Origin: Alphaproteobacteria bacterium
Lineage (GTDB): Bacteria; Pseudomonadota; Alphaproteobacteria; Rhodobacterales; Rhodobacteraceae
Length of the DNA stretch: 60,108 nucleotides
Direction: 5' to 3'
Assembly (NCBI GenBank): GCA_029289325.1
Contig: JARFTV010000015.1
Location: 11,138-71,245, forward strand
Shown here: positions 9,256 through 18,590 of the stretch, piece after piece
Layout of the letters: each line of letters begins with the position of its first letter
Numbering within the stretch: position 1 is the first letter of the stretch
Position numbers and translations under genes: made by a program
Notes under the pieces: model-generated
The model's input: the letters and a program-made list of their open reading frames with translations, nothing else
What the model was told of the DNA's origin: nothing
Database searches by the model: none

Positions 9256-9779
9256 TTGAAGGGGTTGCCCGGCTTCGTGCTGGTGATCACCTCGCCACAT
9301 TCGATCAGCGCGTCGATCGAGGCGCGCGAGCCGGACAGAGAATAGTTCTGCACGTCCGCGCCGTCGGATGAGCGCAGATAGAGCCGGTTGCCCTGTGCCA
9401 CCTCGACGATGAAATTGATGCCGGCCTGATCGTCCGGCAGGGTGAACAGGACCGAGTTCTGGTACAGCTCCGCCTCGGTCAGGTTCCAGGCCGCGCGGCG
9501 GTCGATCTGCACCTCGAGGTCGGCGGTGTCGCCCTCGCCGAACTCCCAGGCGGTGGAATAGAACTGCAGCTGCACCGACCCGTCCGGGAAGGTCCAGAGC
9601 GAGAAGCTCTCTCCCGGTGCCGAGACCTGTGCGACGCAGCCAAGCGAGCCGTCCTCCCAGCCCACGATCTCGACCTGCCAATGCTTGTGCGAGAAGACCA
9701 CTTCCGACTGTTGCGCGTCAGCCGACCCCGCGAGAGCCGCCAGCGTCACGGCGGCGGCAAGACCCATGCGAATACCCAT
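9252..9779 (-). CDS. Secreted protein of unknown function
   Basis: A 175-aa protein with a cleavable signal peptide ([22 protein letters not shown]). The mature portion looks all-beta, with an internal disulfide possible between the Cys in L-G-C-V-A and the Cys in I-E-C-G-E. It recalls small periplasmic Rhodobacterales proteins of the 'invasion-associated locus B' size class, but no motif proves this. Its stop overlaps the kinase-Dtd gene convergently by 4 bp. Confidence 0.75.
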   Translation of the reverse strand: MGIRMGLAAAVTLAALAGSADAQQSEVVFSHKHWQVEIVGWEDGSLGCVAQVSAPGESFSLWTFPDGSVQLQFYSTAWEFGEGDTADLEVQIDRRAAWNLTEAELYQNSVLFTLPDDQAGINFIVEVAQGNRLYLRSSDGADVQNYSLSGSRASIDALIECGEVITSTKPGNPFN

Positions 9780-9890
9780 CGTTCACATCCCGAAAACCAA
9801 ATGCCTGCGGCGTTTGTCGCGCCGGCCTGCGAGGAAGGCAAACGAATCTTGCTGGCAATTTCATGGCACCGCCGCCGCGGCGGGTGGGCC

Positions 9891-11783
9891 CTATGCGGCC
9901 CATTCCCACGGGTTGCTGAACCGGCCAAGGACGGATTGCACGGCGGCATCCTCGACTGGGGCCGAACGGTCCAGCTGCGCCACAAGCCCGCGCTTCTTGT
10001 CCTCGATCACTGCAGAGACTCGGGCGGGGATCCCGGCCTCCGCGAGGGCGGCGTCGAAGGTGCGGGTGATCGCAAGGCGGCGCAGGTCGGGCTTGAACAC
10101 CTTGCCCACGGCGGTCTTCGGCAGCTCTGGCAGAACCTCGAGGTACTTCGGCAGGGCGGCGCGTTCGTGGATGTGCTGGGAGGCATAGGTCATCAGATCC
10201 TCGACCGAGGCGCTGGCGCCCTTCACCAGTTCGACATAGGCACAGGGCAATTCCCCGGCCACGGCGTCGGGCTGGCCGATGGCGCCGACGAAGGCGACGG
10301 CCTCATGGCCCATCAGCGCCTCTTCGATGATCGCCGGGTCGATGTTGTGGCCGCCGCGGATGATCAGGTCCTTTGCCCGCCCGGTGATGAAGAGATAGCC
10401 ATCCGCGTCGATCCGGCCGAGGTCGCCAGTCCGAAGGAAGCGGCCCTCGGCGAACAGCTCGCGGTTCTTGTCGGCCTCGGTATAAGTCGAGCCCTCGAAG
10501 ACGCCGGGGTTCGAGATGCAGATCTCGCCCACCTCGTCCACCGCACATTCGCGGTAGCCGATGGCCCCTTCCGAGGTCAGGATGCGGACATGGGTATAGG
10601 GGAAGGGCAGGCCGACCGAGCCGATCTTCTTCACCCCGTCGGGCGGGTTGATCGACACGAGGCAGGTCGCCTCGGTCAGGCCGTAGCCTTCGACGATCTC
10701 GATCCCGGTTTCCTTCTTGAAGCGGTTGTAAAGCTCGATCGGAAGGGGGGACGAGCCGGAAAAGGCGTTCTTCAGGCTGGAGATGTCGGCATTGACCGGG
10801 CGCTGCATCAGCGCGGCCAGGGCGGTCGGCACGGTGATCATGTAGGTCACCTTGTAGCGCTCGATCAGCTTCCAGAAGTTGTCGAAGACGCCCTCGCCGC
10901 GATAGCCCTGCGGGGTCGGGAAGACCACATGCGCGCCCGATCCGATCATCGACATCAGGATCGGATAGCAGGCAAAGACGTGGAACAGGGGCAGGGGGCA
11001 CATGACCACATCGGTCGGCTTGAACAGCAGGTTCGCCCCAAGCCAGCCATTGTAGACCATGCCCGAGACCTTGTGCTGCGCGACCTTCGGCATCCCCGTG
11101 GTCCCGCCGGTGTGGAAATAGGCCGCCACCCGGTCCTTCAGGCTGTCGGTGAAGGTGAGCTTGTCGGATGGCATCCGCGCCATCTCGGTCCGGAAGTCCT
11201 TAATGTTGGCGGTGTGCTGCGGCGGGTTCTTCGGCCGGATCAGCGGGACGATGATCTTCTTCAGGCCCGAGAGATAGGGGACGAGGTCCACCTCCAGCAC
11301 GGTCTTGACGTTCGGGGCGAACTGCACCGCCTCCGACACCTTCTGCGCCAGGTCGGTCTTGGGAAAGGCTTTCAGCGTGACCACGACCTTGGCATTGGTC
11401 TCGCGCAGGATGGCGCTGATCTTTTCCGGCTCCAGAAGCGGGTTGATCGGGTTCACGATCCCGGCCACCGCGCCGCCCAGCAGGGTGACTGCCGTCTCCA
11501 TCGCGTTCGGCAGGATGAAGGCCACCACATCCTTTTCGCCCACACCCAGCGACCGGAACAGGTTGGCCGCCTGCGTTACCTGCGCGTGCAGCTCGGCCCA
11601 GGTCAGCGTGATCCGCTTCGTCTGCGGCCCGGACAGCAGCTGATAGCTGATCGCCGGGCGGCTGCCATGCGCCTCCCTGGTGCGGCTGAGGTATTCGTAG
11701 ATCGAGCGGGCCTGGCCGCGATCGGCCCAGGGCTTCTCGGCCTCGATGGCCTGGATGTCCGCGAGAGACGCGAATTTGGTCAT
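9891..11783 (-). CDS. Acyl-CoA synthetase (AMP-forming)
   Basis: ANL-superfamily enzyme activating a fatty or related carboxylic acid to its CoA thioester via an acyl-adenylate. The 630-aa product carries the P-loop-like AMP motif F-H-T-G-G-T-T-G-M-P-K near residues 223-233, E-G-Y-G-L-T-E-A-T (A5 region), T-G-D-L-G-R-I-D (A7/A8 region) and the C-terminal lysine motif P-K-T-A-V-G-K-V-F-K. GGGGAGGAA precedes the ATG. Substrate range cannot be judged; nothing adjacent is a clear beta-oxidation gene. Confidence 0.92.
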   Translation of the reverse strand: MTKFASLADIQAIEAEKPWADRGQARSIYEYLSRTREAHGSRPAISYQLLSGPQTKRITLTWAELHAQVTQAANLFRSLGVGEKDVVAFILPNAMETAVTLLGGAVAGIVNPINPLLEPEKISAILRETNAKVVVTLKAFPKTDLAQKVSEAVQFAPNVKTVLEVDLVPYLSGLKKIIVPLIRPKNPPQHTANIKDFRTEMARMPSDKLTFTDSLKDRVAAYFHTGGTTGMPKVAQHKVSGMVYNGWLGANLLFKPTDVVMCPLPLFHVFACYPILMSMIGSGAHVVFPTPQGYRGEGVFDNFWKLIERYKVTYMITVPTALAALMQRPVNADISSLKNAFSGSSPLPIELYNRFKKETGIEIVEGYGLTEATCLVSINPPDGVKKIGSVGLPFPYTHVRILTSEGAIGYRECAVDEVGEICISNPGVFEGSTYTEADKNRELFAEGRFLRTGDLGRIDADGYLFITGRAKDLIIRGGHNIDPAIIEEALMGHEAVAFVGAIGQPDAVAGELPCAYVELVKGASASVEDLMTYASQHIHERAALPKYLEVLPELPKTAVGKVFKPDLRRLAITRTFDAALAEAGIPARVSAVIEDKKRGLVAQLDRSAPVEDAAVQSVLGRFSNPWEWAA

Positions 11784-11893
11784 GGTTCCTCCCCTGTGCT
11801 GCCCGCTGTATCCGCGGGCTTCGGGTCAGGATGCGGGGGCCAGGCGGATTTGTGAAGTCGGTTTGTCCCCACCAGGCGCGCCGGGACGCGACG

Positions 11894-13675
11894 TCAGATC
11901 GTGCCGTCGGTGAATTGCAGCCGGGCCAGCCGGGCGTAAAGCCCGTCCTCTGCGACCAGCTGGTCATGCGTGCCCTGCGCCACGATCCGGCCCTGGTCGA
12001 AGACGACGATCCGGTCGGCCCGCTTCACCGTGGCCAGCCGATGCGCCACGACCAGGGTCGTCCGCCCCTCGGCCAGCTTTTCCACCGCCGCCTGCACCAG
12101 ACGCTCACTTTCGGCGTCCAGCGCCGACGTCGCCTCGTCCAGAAGCAGGATCGGCGCGTCGCGCAGGATGGCGCGGGCGATGGCCACCCGCTGCTTCTGC
12201 CCGCCCGAGAGCATGACACCGCGTTCGCCCAGATAGCTGTCATAGCCCTGCGGTAGCGCCGTCAGGAAATCATGCGCCGCCGCCGCCTTTGCCGCTGCCT
12301 CGACCTCGGCATCCGAGGCACCGGGGCGGCCGAAGCGGATGTTTTCGCGCGCCGAGGTGGCGAAGATCACCGGGTCCTGCGGCACCAGCGCGATGTGCTG
12401 GCGGAAGTCGGCCCGCGTCATCTGGGGCAGGGCCACCCCGTCCAGCGTGATCCGGCCCGACTGCGGGTCGTAGAACCGCATGAGAAGCTGCAGGATCGTC
12501 GTCTTCCCCGCGCCCGAGGGACCGACCAGGGCCACCGTCTCACCGGGGCGGACATGCAGGGAAATGCCGTTTAGCGCGCTCGTCTCGGGCCGGGCGGGAT
12601 AGCGGAAGGTCACGTCGTCAAAGGCGATCTCGCCGCGCACAGGGCGGGGCAGGGCCACCGGACGGGCCGGGTCCTGCACCGTGTCGTCGGTGTTCAGAAG
12701 CTCGACCAGCCGCTCGGTCGCACCGGCCGCGCGCTGAAGCTCGCCCCAGATCTCGGACAGCGCGCCCACGGCGCCCGCCACCATCACCGCATAGATCACG
12801 AACTGGATCAACTCGCCCACGCTCATCACGTCGGCCCGCACATCGCGCGCGCCGATCCAGAGGACGCCGACGATCCCCGCGAAGGTGAGGAAGATCACGA
12901 TCACCGTCATCACCGCCCGGGTGCGGATGCGGGCCTTGGCGCTGTCGAAGCTCTTTTCCGTCACCTGGCCAAAGGCGGCGCGGGTCGGGCCCTCATGGGT
13001 GAAGGCCTGCACCGTCTGGACCGAGGACAGCGCCTCGGAAGCCGCGCCCGAAGAATTGGCGATCCAGTCCTGGTTCTCGCGCGACAGCCGGCGCAACCGG
13101 CGGCCCAGCACGATGATCGGCACCACGATGGCCGGGACGACCAAAAGCACCAGCCCGGTCAGCTTGCCCGAGGTGAGGAACAACAGCACCAGCCCGCCCA
13201 GCAGGATCAGCACATTGCGCAGGGCGACCGAGACGGAAGACCCGATGACCGACAGGATCAGCGTGGTGTCCGTGGTGATCCGGCTGAGGACCTCGCCGGT
13301 CAGGATGCGTTCGAAGAAGGCGGGCGACATGCCGAGGACGCGGTCGAACAGCGCCTTGCGGATATCGGCCACCACCCGCTCGCCCAGCCGGGTGACAAGG
13401 TAGTAGCGCAGGCCGGTCCCCAGGGCGAGCAGCGCCGCGATCACCAGGGCCGCGCCGAAATACTGGTCCAGAAGCGCCGCGTCGCTGTCGTTGAACCCGT
13501 CCACCACCCGGCGGACGGCCAGGGGCAGGATCAGGCTGATCGTGGCCGTCAGGATCAGCGCAACCAGCGCCAGAAAGGCCAGCCCGAAATAGGGCCGCAC
13601 GAAGGGCGCAAGCCCCCGCAGCGCGCCCACGCGTTTCGACTTCGGCCGATCCTCGACCACCGAGCTGTCCGACAT
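11894..13675 (-). CDS. MsbA-type ABC exporter (fused permease/ATPase)
   Basis: A 593-aa half-transporter with an N-terminal six-helix ABC membrane domain (about residues 25-310) and a C-terminal nucleotide-binding domain with Walker A G-P-S-G-A-G-K-T-T, signature L-S-G-G-Q-K-Q-R, Walker B I-L-L-L-D-E-A-T-S and the H-loop A-H-R-L. It should work as a homodimer in the inner membrane. Family members flip lipids or export drugs or peptides, and no neighbour points to a cargo. Start 13675 gives M-S-D-S-S-V-V-E; the longer frame upstream is a shadow of the divergent gene. Confidence 0.92.
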   Translation of the reverse strand: MSDSSVVEDRPKSKRVGALRGLAPFVRPYFGLAFLALVALILTATISLILPLAVRRVVDGFNDSDAALLDQYFGAALVIAALLALGTGLRYYLVTRLGERVVADIRKALFDRVLGMSPAFFERILTGEVLSRITTDTTLILSVIGSSVSVALRNVLILLGGLVLLFLTSGKLTGLVLLVVPAIVVPIIVLGRRLRRLSRENQDWIANSSGAASEALSSVQTVQAFTHEGPTRAAFGQVTEKSFDSAKARIRTRAVMTVIVIFLTFAGIVGVLWIGARDVRADVMSVGELIQFVIYAVMVAGAVGALSEIWGELQRAAGATERLVELLNTDDTVQDPARPVALPRPVRGEIAFDDVTFRYPARPETSALNGISLHVRPGETVALVGPSGAGKTTILQLLMRFYDPQSGRITLDGVALPQMTRADFRQHIALVPQDPVIFATSARENIRFGRPGASDAEVEAAAKAAAAHDFLTALPQGYDSYLGERGVMLSGGQKQRVAIARAILRDAPILLLDEATSALDAESERLVQAAVEKLAEGRTTLVVAHRLATVKRADRIVVFDQGRIVAQGTHDQLVAEDGLYARLARLQFTDGTI

Positions 13676-13780
13676 CGGCCCGTCCTTCAACGTTTCGCCT
13701 TCCCACTTAATCCGCAAGGCCGGGGGCCACAAGCGCCGGTGCCCTTTCCAAGGCCCGCGCCCCGTGCCACCTTGCGCGCC

Positions 13781-14608
13781 ATGACCGAGACACAGCATTT
13801 TCTGGCCGAGGACGGCGCCCGCCTCGCCTATCGCGATCAGGGGGAGGGGCTGCCGCTCCTCTGCCTGCCGGGCCTGACGCGAAGCATGGCCGACTTCGAC
13901 TATCTTGTTCCGCACCTGCCGCCCCTGCGGCTGATCCGCATGGACTATCGCGGCCGTGGCGCAAGCGACTGGACCGGGGCCTCCACCTACACGATAGAGC
14001 AGGAGGGCCGCGACGTGCTGCGCCTGCTGGACCACCTGGGGGTGGAGCGCGCGGCGATCCTTGGCACCTCGCGCGGGGGGCTGATTGGCATGGTCCTTGG
14101 CGCCGTGGCGCGGCACCGGGTGATGGGGCTGATCCTGAACGATGTCGGCCCCGAGATCGCTCGGGAGGGCCTTCACCGCATCTTCGACTATGTCGGACGC
14201 AACCCCGCGGGCAAGACGCATCAGGGATTTGCCGAGCTTCTGTCCCGCTCTCCCGGTTTTGCCGGCGTGCCGATGTCGCGCTGGCTGGAGGAGGCGCGCA
14301 AACATGCGATCCAAACGCCCGAGGGTCTGCGGATCCCCTACGATCCCGCCCTGCGCGACAGCTTTATTGCCGCCTTCGACGGCCCCCGGGTTGACCTCTG
14401 GCCGTTGTTCGACGCGCTGCAGGGCCTGCCGCTGGCGTTGATCCGTGGCGCGAACTCCGACCTTCTGACGCCGGGAACGGTGGCAGAGATGCGCGCCCGC
14501 CGCCCCGACATGGGCTTCGCCGAGGTCCCGGACCGCGCCCATATCCCCTTCCTCGACGAACCCGAGGCCGTGGCGCTGATCCGCAGCTTTCTGGCGGGGC
14601 TGGCATGA
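13781..14608 (+). CDS. Alpha/beta hydrolase
   Basis: A 275-aa soluble hydrolase with oxyanion-hole region C-L-P-G-L-T-R, the D-Y-R-G-R-G strand motif, nucleophile elbow G-T-S-R-G (Ser97), a probable Asp in the R-G-A-N-S-D segment and His in D-R-A-H-I-P-F. The fold is clear but the substrate unknown. First gene of a tightly packed four-gene operon (overlaps of 4, 4 and 8 bp) with a threonine dehydratase-like gene and two more hydrolases, a grouping that suggests a small catabolic or salvage pathway. Confidence 0.88.
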   Translation: MTETQHFLAEDGARLAYRDQGEGLPLLCLPGLTRSMADFDYLVPHLPPLRLIRMDYRGRGASDWTGASTYTIEQEGRDVLRLLDHLGVERAAILGTSRGGLIGMVLGAVARHRVMGLILNDVGPEIAREGLHRIFDYVGRNPAGKTHQGFAELLSRSPGFAGVPMSRWLEEARKHAIQTPEGLRIPYDPALRDSFIAAFDGPRVDLWPLFDALQGLPLALIRGANSDLLTPGTVAEMRARRPDMGFAEVPDRAHIPFLDEPEAVALIRSFLAGLA

Positions 14609-15570
14609 ACCTGACGATGATCGAGGCCGCCGCCGCCCGCATGGCCGGCCATATCCGCCGCACCCCGCTCCTGAATGCGCCGCTTCTGGACAAGGCCGTC
14701 GGGCGGCGGGTCTTCGTCAAGGCGGAGTGCCTGCAACTCACTGGCAGCTTCAAGGCACGCGGTGGCTGGTCGGCCGTCTCGGCGCTTGACCCCGAGGCCC
14801 GGGCGCGCGGGGTGATCGCCTTTTCGTCGGGCAACCATGCGCAGGGCGTGGCCTATGCAGCCGCACAGCACGGCGCGCCCTGCGTGATCCTGATGCCCGC
14901 CGACGCACCGCAGGTGAAGATCGGCAACACCCGCGCCTATGGGGCCGAGGTGGTGCTTTATGACCGCAGGACCGAGGATCGCGACGCCATCGGTGCCCGC
15001 CTTTCCGCCGACCGTGGCCTGACCCTCATCAAGCCTTTCGACGATGCCCAGGTCATCGCCGGGCAGGGGACCGTCGGTCTGGAACTTGCCGAACAGGCGG
15101 CGGAGGCGGGGATCGCGCGGGCCCCGGTCATCACCTGCTGCGGCGGGGGTGGCCTCGCCTCGGGCATCGCGCTGGCCCTTGCAGCGCGCGCGCCCGGCCT
15201 TCAGGTCCGCACGGCCGAGCCTGCGGGCTTCGACGACATGGCCCGATCCCTTGCCTCTGGCCGACGCGAGAGGAACCCGACCACCGCCGGCTCGATCTGC
15301 GACGCGATCCTGACGCCCAGCCCCGGTGAACTGACCTTCCCCATCCTGCAACGCCTGGCGGGACCGGGGGCGGTTGTCACCGATGACGAGGCCCTGCGGG
15401 CCATGGCCCTTGCCTTCACCCATCTGCGGATCGTGCTGGAACCCGGAGGCGCCGTCGCCCTTGCCGCCGCGCTCTTCGGCGAGAACCTCCCCGACACGGT
15501 CATCGCCGTCGCCACTGGCGGCAATGTCGCCCCCGCGACCTTCGCCCGCGCCTTGGAGCGGTTCGCGTGA
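14605..15570 (+). CDS. PLP-dependent threonine/serine dehydratase-like enzyme
   Basis: Fold-type II PLP enzyme of 321 aa. The Schiff-base lysine is in T-G-S-F-K-A-R-G-G (Lys50), followed by S-S-G-N-H-A-Q-G (substrate/PLP loop) and the phosphate-binding glycine loop C-G-G-G-G-L-A-S-G. It lacks the C-terminal ACT-like regulatory domain of biosynthetic IlvA, so a catabolic threonine dehydratase, serine racemase or hydroxyaspartate dehydratase is likely; these cannot be separated here. Overlaps both neighbours by 4 bp. Confidence 0.88.
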   Translation: MNLTMIEAAAARMAGHIRRTPLLNAPLLDKAVGRRVFVKAECLQLTGSFKARGGWSAVSALDPEARARGVIAFSSGNHAQGVAYAAAQHGAPCVILMPADAPQVKIGNTRAYGAEVVLYDRRTEDRDAIGARLSADRGLTLIKPFDDAQVIAGQGTVGLELAEQAAEAGIARAPVITCCGGGGLASGIALALAARAPGLQVRTAEPAGFDDMARSLASGRRERNPTTAGSICDAILTPSPGELTFPILQRLAGPGAVVTDDEALRAMALAFTHLRIVLEPGGAVALAAALFGENLPDTVIAVATGGNVAPATFARALERFA

Positions 15571-16337
15571 CCCTCGTCTGGTTGGAAGACCTGCGCCTGA
15601 ATGCAACGCTCACCGGCCCCCCGGACGCGCCGCCCCTGGTGCTGATCCACGGCCTCGGCCTTGACCTGCGGCTTTGGGACGCGCTGCAGTTGCCGACCCG
15701 GACGCTCCGCCTCGACCTGCGCGGGCATGGCGCTTCGGACTCGCCCCCGCCGCCCTATGCGATGGGCACGCTGATCCGCGACGGCGAGCGCCTGATGACC
15801 CATTTCGGCCTGAAGGATGCCGTGGTCCTTGGCGCCGGAGAGGGCGGCCTGATTGCGCAGGGCCTGGCGGTCAAGCGCCTTGACCTGGTCCGCGCTCTGG
15901 TCCTGACCGGCAGCGCCACGCGTTTCGCCAACCCGTCCGTCTGGGAAACGCGCCTCTCCCGCCTCGCCGCCGAAGGGCCCGATCTCGACGCCGAATGCGC
16001 GACACTCCTCGGCCCGCGCTGGAGGACCTCCCCCGCGCTCGGCCCGCTACGGGCGATGCTCAGCGAGACCCGGCCCGAAGGCTGGCAGGGCCTTGCCGCC
16101 GCCACCGCCACGGCGGATTTCTACCAGACCACCGCCACGCTGCGCTTGCCGACCCTTGTCCTTGCCGGGGCCGACGACCGCAAGACCCCGCCCGACCTGC
16201 AACGTGAGCTGGCGGACCTGATCGCCGGCTCTACCTTCCAGCTCCTGCGCGGCGGGTCGCATCTGTCGATGCTGACCCATGCCGACGCCTTCACCCAGGC
16301 CCTGACCGACTTCCTGACCCGGATCGCCCATGTCTGA
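15567..16337 (+). CDS. Alpha/beta hydrolase fold protein lacking the nucleophile serine
   Basis: A 256-aa protein similar in layout to 3-oxoadipate enol-lactonase: L-I-H-G-L-G near 26-31, D-L-R-G-H-G-A-S-D near 50-58, acid motif G-A-D-D-R-K and histidine motif G-G-S-H-L-S. The nucleophile elbow, normally G-x-S-x-G, reads G-A-G-E-G at 89-93, so the serine position is Gly91. Either the protein is a non-catalytic homologue or it uses another mechanism. Sits in the hydrolase/dehydratase operon with 4-bp and 8-bp overlaps. Confidence 0.85.
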   Translation: MTLVWLEDLRLNATLTGPPDAPPLVLIHGLGLDLRLWDALQLPTRTLRLDLRGHGASDSPPPPYAMGTLIRDGERLMTHFGLKDAVVLGAGEGGLIAQGLAVKRLDLVRALVLTGSATRFANPSVWETRLSRLAAEGPDLDAECATLLGPRWRTSPALGPLRAMLSETRPEGWQGLAAATATADFYQTTATLRLPTLVLAGADDRKTPPDLQRELADLIAGSTFQLLRGGSHLSMLTHADAFTQALTDFLTRIAHV

Positions 16338-17031
16338 CCTTCTCCTGATCCACGGCACCTGCCACGGCGCCTGGTGCTTCGATCGTCTCCTGCCCGAGCT
16401 TGCCGCCCGCGGCATCCCCGCGACGGCCATCGACCTGTCCGGCCGCGACGGCAGCCCCACCAGCCTTGACGATTATGCCCGGGCCATCCTCGCCGCCGCC
16501 CGGCCCGGGACCATCCTCGTCGGCCATTCCGCTGGCGGCTACGCCATCACCGCGGCGGCCGAGGTCGAGCCCGGGCGCTTCAAGGGCCTGATCTACCTCT
16601 GTGCCTATCTGCCCGAGGCCGGCCAAAGCCTCGCCGACATGCGCCGCGCCGGGCCGTCCCAGCCGCTTCTCCCCGCGATCCGCATGGCCGAGGACAAGCA
16701 GAGCTTCACCATCGACCCCGCCCGCGCGCCCGCCGCCTTCTACCAGGACTGTCCGCCCGACCGCGCCGCCTGGGCCACCGCGCAACTCTGCCCGCAGCCC
16801 GTCCTGCCGCAGCAGACCCCGCTCTGGCCCAAGGCGGCCGAAACCCTCCCGCGGCACTACATCGTCTGCGAGACCGACCAGACCATCCCCCCGGACTACC
16901 AGCGCCAGATGGCCGCCCGACTTCCCGAAGGCTGCCGCCATGCGCTCCCCTCCGGCCACTCCCCGTTCCTGTCGATGCCCGACCGGCTGGCCGACCTTCT
17001 GGCCGAACTGCGCCAGACCATCCTAGCATAG
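16330..17031 (+). CDS. Alpha/beta hydrolase, esterase EstC/hydroxynitrile-lyase-like
   Basis: A 233-aa hydrolase with a very short N terminus (M-S-D-L-L-L-I-H-G-T-C-H-G-A-W), nucleophile elbow G-H-S-A-G (Ser67), acidic residue in C-E-T-D-Q-T and catalytic His in S-G-H-S-P-F. This compact layout matches the plant SABP2/hydroxynitrile lyase and bacterial EstC group. Last gene of the operon; its start overlaps the preceding gene by 8 bp. Unlike its neighbour, its triad is intact. Confidence 0.85.
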   Translation: MSDLLLIHGTCHGAWCFDRLLPELAARGIPATAIDLSGRDGSPTSLDDYARAILAAARPGTILVGHSAGGYAITAAAEVEPGRFKGLIYLCAYLPEAGQSLADMRRAGPSQPLLPAIRMAEDKQSFTIDPARAPAAFYQDCPPDRAAWATAQLCPQPVLPQQTPLWPKAAETLPRHYIVCETDQTIPPDYQRQMAARLPEGCRHALPSGHSPFLSMPDRLADLLAELRQTILA

Positions 17032-17122
17032 CAGGTTTGCGACGCATCAACGTCGTTTTCGCGCAACAAGACGCATCAATCCCCCTCTACCTTCTTCTCT
17101 GCATAAATATCCCACGGGGGGC

Positions 17123-17145
17123 GCGGGGGGTGTGAAACCCCCCGC
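17123..17145. terminator. GC hairpin before the enolase-superfamily gene
   Basis: A perfect 8-bp stem GCGGGGGG / CCCCCCGC with loop TGTGAAA, 91 bp after the hydrolase operon and 27 bp before the next start. It is probably a terminator or a dispersed Rhodobacterales intergenic element, as similar C/G-run hairpins are common in these genomes. Confidence 0.5.
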
Positions 17146-17172
17146 TCCGCCGCCAGCCAGGGGGCGCGACGG

Positions 17173-18411
17173 ATGAAACTCAAGGACCTCGAACTCTTCA
17201 TCGTGGCTCCCCCGTTCCCCGGCTGGGGCGGGCGCTACTGGATCTTCCCGAAGCTCACCACCGACACCGGCATCACCGGCTACGGCGAATGCTACGCCTC
17301 GACCGTCGGTCCCAAGGCGATGCAAGCGGTGATCGAGGACGTGTTCGAGCGTCACATGCAGGGCGAAAACCCTGAAAACATCGAGCTGATGTTCCGCCGC
17401 GCCTATTCGGCCGGGTTCACCCAACGCCCCGACCCGACCGTGATGGGCGCCTTCTCGGGGTTGGAGATCGCCTGCTGGGACATCCTGGGCAAGGCGCGCA
17501 ACCGCCCGGTCTACGCCCTTCTGGGCGGCAGGATGAACGACCGGATCCGCAGCTACACCTATCTCTACCCCGAGCCGGGAAAGGAATCCGCCGAGTTCTG
17601 GGTCGACCCCGACGCCGCCGCCGAGGCCGCGGTCCGGTTCATGAATCAGGGCTTCACCGCGGTGAAGTTCGACCCCGCCGGCCCCTACACGATCCGCGGC
17701 GGGCACGAGCCTGCCATGTCCGACATCACCCGCTCCGTTGCCTTCTGCAAGGCGATCCGCGAGGCCGTGGGCGATCGCGTCGACCTTCTTTTCGGCACTC
17801 ACGGACAGTTCACCACCCCCGGCGCGATCCGCATGGGGCGCGAGTTGGAGCCCTACAACCCGCTCTGGTACGAAGAGCCGATCCCGCCGGACAACCTGCT
17901 GGAATTCGCCGAGGTCGCCAGATCCGTCCGCGTCCCACTCGCGACCGGCGAACGGCTGACCACCAAGGCCGAATTCGGCACCCTGCTCCGCGCCGGGGGC
18001 GTCAAGATCCTGCAACCCGCGCTGGGCCGCGTGGGTGGCATCTGGGAGGCGAAGAAGATCGCCGCCATGGCCGAAATCTTCAATGCCGAGATGGCCCCGC
18101 ACCTTTATGCTGGCCCCGTGGAATGGGCCGCCAACGTGCATCTCTCCGCCTCGATCCCGAACCTTCTCATTGCCGAGACGATCGAGACCGGCGGCGCCTT
18201 CCACCAGAAGCTGATCCACAACTCGATCAGATGGGAAGACGGCTATATCCTGCCCCCCGAAGCCCCCGGCCTTGGGATCGAGTTCGACGAGGATGTCGCC
18301 CGCGCCCATCCCTATATCGGCACCGGCCTGCATCTGCAGATGCAGGAGGCCCCCTGCGACTATCGTCACGGCAACCGTTTCGAGGGTGGCGCCCCAAGCT
18401 CGATCACCTGA
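17173..18411 (+). CDS. Mandelate racemase/muconate lactonizing enzyme family protein
   Basis: Enolase-superfamily enzyme of 412 aa, with an N-terminal capping domain (W-I-F-P-K-L-T-T-D-T-G-I-T-G-Y-G-E) and TIM barrel. The barrel has V-K-F-D (Lys165 region), metal-ligand glutamates in W-Y-E-E-P (Glu234) and A-T-G-E-R (Glu260), and a C-terminal acid-sugar-dehydratase-like tail. The first metal-ligand position, normally Asp in D-x-H, reads G-T-H (Gly208, His210). The likely role is dehydration or cycloisomerisation of a sugar acid. No sugar-acid transporter is adjacent, so the substrate is open. Confidence 0.85.
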   Translation: MKLKDLELFIVAPPFPGWGGRYWIFPKLTTDTGITGYGECYASTVGPKAMQAVIEDVFERHMQGENPENIELMFRRAYSAGFTQRPDPTVMGAFSGLEIACWDILGKARNRPVYALLGGRMNDRIRSYTYLYPEPGKESAEFWVDPDAAAEAAVRFMNQGFTAVKFDPAGPYTIRGGHEPAMSDITRSVAFCKAIREAVGDRVDLLFGTHGQFTTPGAIRMGRELEPYNPLWYEEPIPPDNLLEFAEVARSVRVPLATGERLTTKAEFGTLLRAGGVKILQPALGRVGGIWEAKKIAAMAEIFNAEMAPHLYAGPVEWAANVHLSASIPNLLIAETIETGGAFHQKLIHNSIRWEDGYILPPEAPGLGIEFDEDVARAHPYIGTGLHLQMQEAPCDYRHGNRFEGGAPSSIT

Positions 18412-18493
18412 CCTGCTCCTCCTTGGGCGCGTCGTGCCATTCGTCCGGGCCTTCCCGCGAGGAGTGCACGACGTGCGCGGCAAGCCACGGGTC

Positions 18494-18508
18494 ATTGGAC
18501 TTGTCAAA
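18494..18508 (+). promoter_or_regulatory. Candidate operator, ATTGG-N7-AAA
   Basis: ATTGGACTTGTCAAA, 82 bp before the start of the SMP-30-like gene. It matches the 15-mer pattern shared by seven intergenic sites in the PQQ region and contains a LysR-type T-N11-A. It is one of the weaker matches. Confidence 0.4.
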
Positions 18509-18590
18509 GCTAAGCATTGCCCTGACCCCACTGGTCGGTGTCCCGGCATGTCGTCATCCTGACTCCGACGCTCAGTCTGGAGGGAATGAC

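Noticed and set aside
9681-11855. 724-codon plus-strand open frame
   Set aside because: Antisense shadow of the acyl-CoA synthetase; low-complexity composition and no ribosome site.
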